NCBI GenBank assembly: GCA_001800945.1 | Contig: MGWJ01000163.1 | Span: 1 to 13,169, forward strand | Origin: Flavobacteria bacterium RIFCSPLOWO2_12_FULL_31_7 | GTDB lineage: Bacteria > Bacteroidota > Bacteroidia > Flavobacteriales > Flavobacteriaceae | DNA length: 13,169 nucleotides | Direction: 5' to 3' | Shown here: positions 12,201 through 13,169 of the stretch, piece by piece | Position numbering within the stretch: position 1 is the stretch's first letter | Layout of the letters: the number at the start of each line of letters is the position of its first letter | The notes under the pieces: generated by a model | Told to the model about the DNA's origin: nothing | What the model saw: the letters and a program-made list of their open reading frames with translations, nothing else | The model's database searches: none | Made by a program: the position numbers and the translations under genes

Positions 12201-13169
12201 ATTTCAAATAATAGCGTAAACCTAAGAAACCTCTAATGCCTTGGTTGGAGGCGTAAACATAAGAAGGATCAAAGGTTAATGCATACGGATTTTCAGGTGT
12301 TGCCATTACATTTCCGGTGCTATCATATTGTACATTTTGGTCAAATGGATCATTAGGTCGGGCAATTAAAAATGGATTCTTTTTGTTGGGTGTCCAATTT
12401 AAAAGGTTTTTAATTCCGCCGTAAATTTCAAATTTATTATGCCATTTATAGGTAGCTTGTATGTTTTGAATACTCCAAACAGGTGAAGTAGCTCTTCTTG
12501 GGTCTAAGTCGCTTAATAAAGGTAAGCGCATCGGACCGTATAAATTTCCGGTATAGTCAAAAGATAAATTCCATTCTAAAATTTCGTATGTAATGGCCCA
12601 ATTCGCGCTATATTTTTCGGTTAATATAGGTGTAGAGGTTATTCCGTCTTTTGTGTTTTTGCTTTCTAAAATACTCGCCCCTAAAATCGTTTTTAAACCG
12701 AAATTCGACATGTAATCAACATTCAAACTGATACCTTTGGTTTCTGAAAAACCATTCAAATTTTTATAAATAATTTGGTTTGGATTCGTATCATAATCTG
12801 GAATGATTTGGTTCGAAAAATGGGTATACCAAGCGGAAACATCAAATCCTAAAGATGAAACATTTTCAAATCGTACTTTTTTTAAATAATTTATATTCAC
12901 ATTAAACGATTTTTCTGGATTTAAATTCTCGGTCACCACTACATCTCTTGATCCTGTTAAAGCTGCGTGTTCTTCTGTAAATAAATTCACCACTCGAAAA
13001 CCTGTTCCAGCATTAATTCTGAAAATATCTGAATCTGTGAATTTCCATTTGTAGGCCATTCTTGGTGTATAGATATAACCATGATTGTTGTTATAATCTA
13101 ATCGACTTCCTAATAAAACGCTATGCATTTTGGCTAATTTAATTTCATCTTTACCAAAAACGCTTAAAA
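12199..13169 (-). CDS. Second TonB-dependent outer-membrane receptor, C-terminal part (5' end outside window)
   Basis: The frame stays open past an internal Met at 13128 to the window edge, reading LSVFGKDEIKLAKMHSVLLG, so the true start lies beyond the window and about 323 codons of the barrel are seen. Typical barrel features are GSRLDYNNNHGYIYTPRMAY, then FRINAGTGFRVVNLFTEEH and ENLNPEKSFNVNINYLKKV, the positions equivalent to the FRAP and NPxL regions. Near the end come KFEIYGGIKNLLNW and GFLGLRYYLK. The last residue is Lys, not the usual aromatic, though YYL precedes it. The plug and TonB box are not visible. The FRVVNLFTEEH form differs from the FRTP box of the HmuR-like receptor, so the substrate is probably different (a metal complex or siderophore is possible). 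It converges on the DUF6686-like gene with a shared terminator. Confidence 0.92.
   Translation of the reverse strand, partial: LSVFGKDEIKLAKMHSVLLGSRLDYNNNHGYIYTPRMAYKWKFTDSDIFRINAGTGFRVVNLFTEEHAALTGSRDVVVTENLNPEKSFNVNINYLKKVRFENVSSLGFDVSAWYTHFSNQIIPDYDTNPNQIIYKNLNGFSETKGISLNVDYMSNFGLKTILGASILESKNTKDGITSTPILTEKYSANWAITYEILEWNLSFDYTGNLYGPMRLPLLSDLDPRRATSPVWSIQNIQATYKWHNKFEIYGGIKNLLNWTPNKKNPFLIARPNDPFDQNVQYDSTGNVMATPENPYALTFDPSYVYASNQGIRGFLGLRYYLK

Noticed and set aside
13126..13128. Met codon as start of the second TonB receptor
   Set aside because: The frame continues upstream to the window edge with barrel-like sequence, so this Met is internal and the gene is truncated by the window.

Overview
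The window reads as chromosomal DNA of a Bacteroidota member, most likely a Flavobacterium-like Flavobacteriaceae. It is AT-rich. Its promoters match the Bacteroidota -7 element TAnnTTTG, Shine-Dalgarno sequences are mostly absent, and lipoproteins carry an acidic stretch after the lipobox Cys. The gene content also fits: a BrxA/BrxB bacilliredoxin, lycopene cyclase, HmuY-type lipoprotein, TonB-dependent receptors, and proteins recalled as DUF6607 and DUF6686. I see no rRNA, tRNA, CRISPR array, insertion sequence or phage gene.

Layout. Bases 1-204 (minus) hold the 5' part of a bacilliredoxin gene, divergent from a secreted protein of unknown function (355-1182, plus). A lycopene cyclase gene (1230-2366, minus) follows tail to tail. 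It stands apart from other carotenoid genes and has a palindrome at its promoter. A tight plus-strand operon (2618-5419) encodes an AraC-type regulator with a Cys-free HMA-like N-terminus, a stand-alone receiver, and a CHASE3-like/PAS sensor histidine kinase. A lipoprotein gene (5665-6333, plus) ends two bases from a convergent minus-strand pair: an acyl-CoA thioesterase (6336-6722) and a LOV-like PAS protein lacking the photoactive Cys (6734-7216). A 339-base gap rich in hairpins comes next.

The last 5.6 kb looks like an iron or heme uptake locus. A HmuR-like TonB-dependent receptor (8657-10768) and a HmuY-like surface lipoprotein (7556-8647) form a minus-strand operon. Divergent from it, a DUF6607-type secreted protein (10883-11794) and a small DUF6686-like protein (11802-12152) form a plus-strand operon. 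The 114-base region between them has two back-to-back TAnnTTTG boxes flanking an 11-bp-arm palindrome, which suggests that one regulator controls both operons. A second TonB-dependent receptor (12199 to the window end, minus, 5' truncated) converges on the DUF6686-like gene and shares a terminator hairpin with it.

The most interesting candidate is this divergent unit. The HmuY-like protein contains no histidine, appears internally duplicated, and is wired opposite a conserved secreted protein of unknown function. This suggests a variant heme or iron acquisition system in which the DUF6607 protein acts in the periplasm. That role is inference from context.
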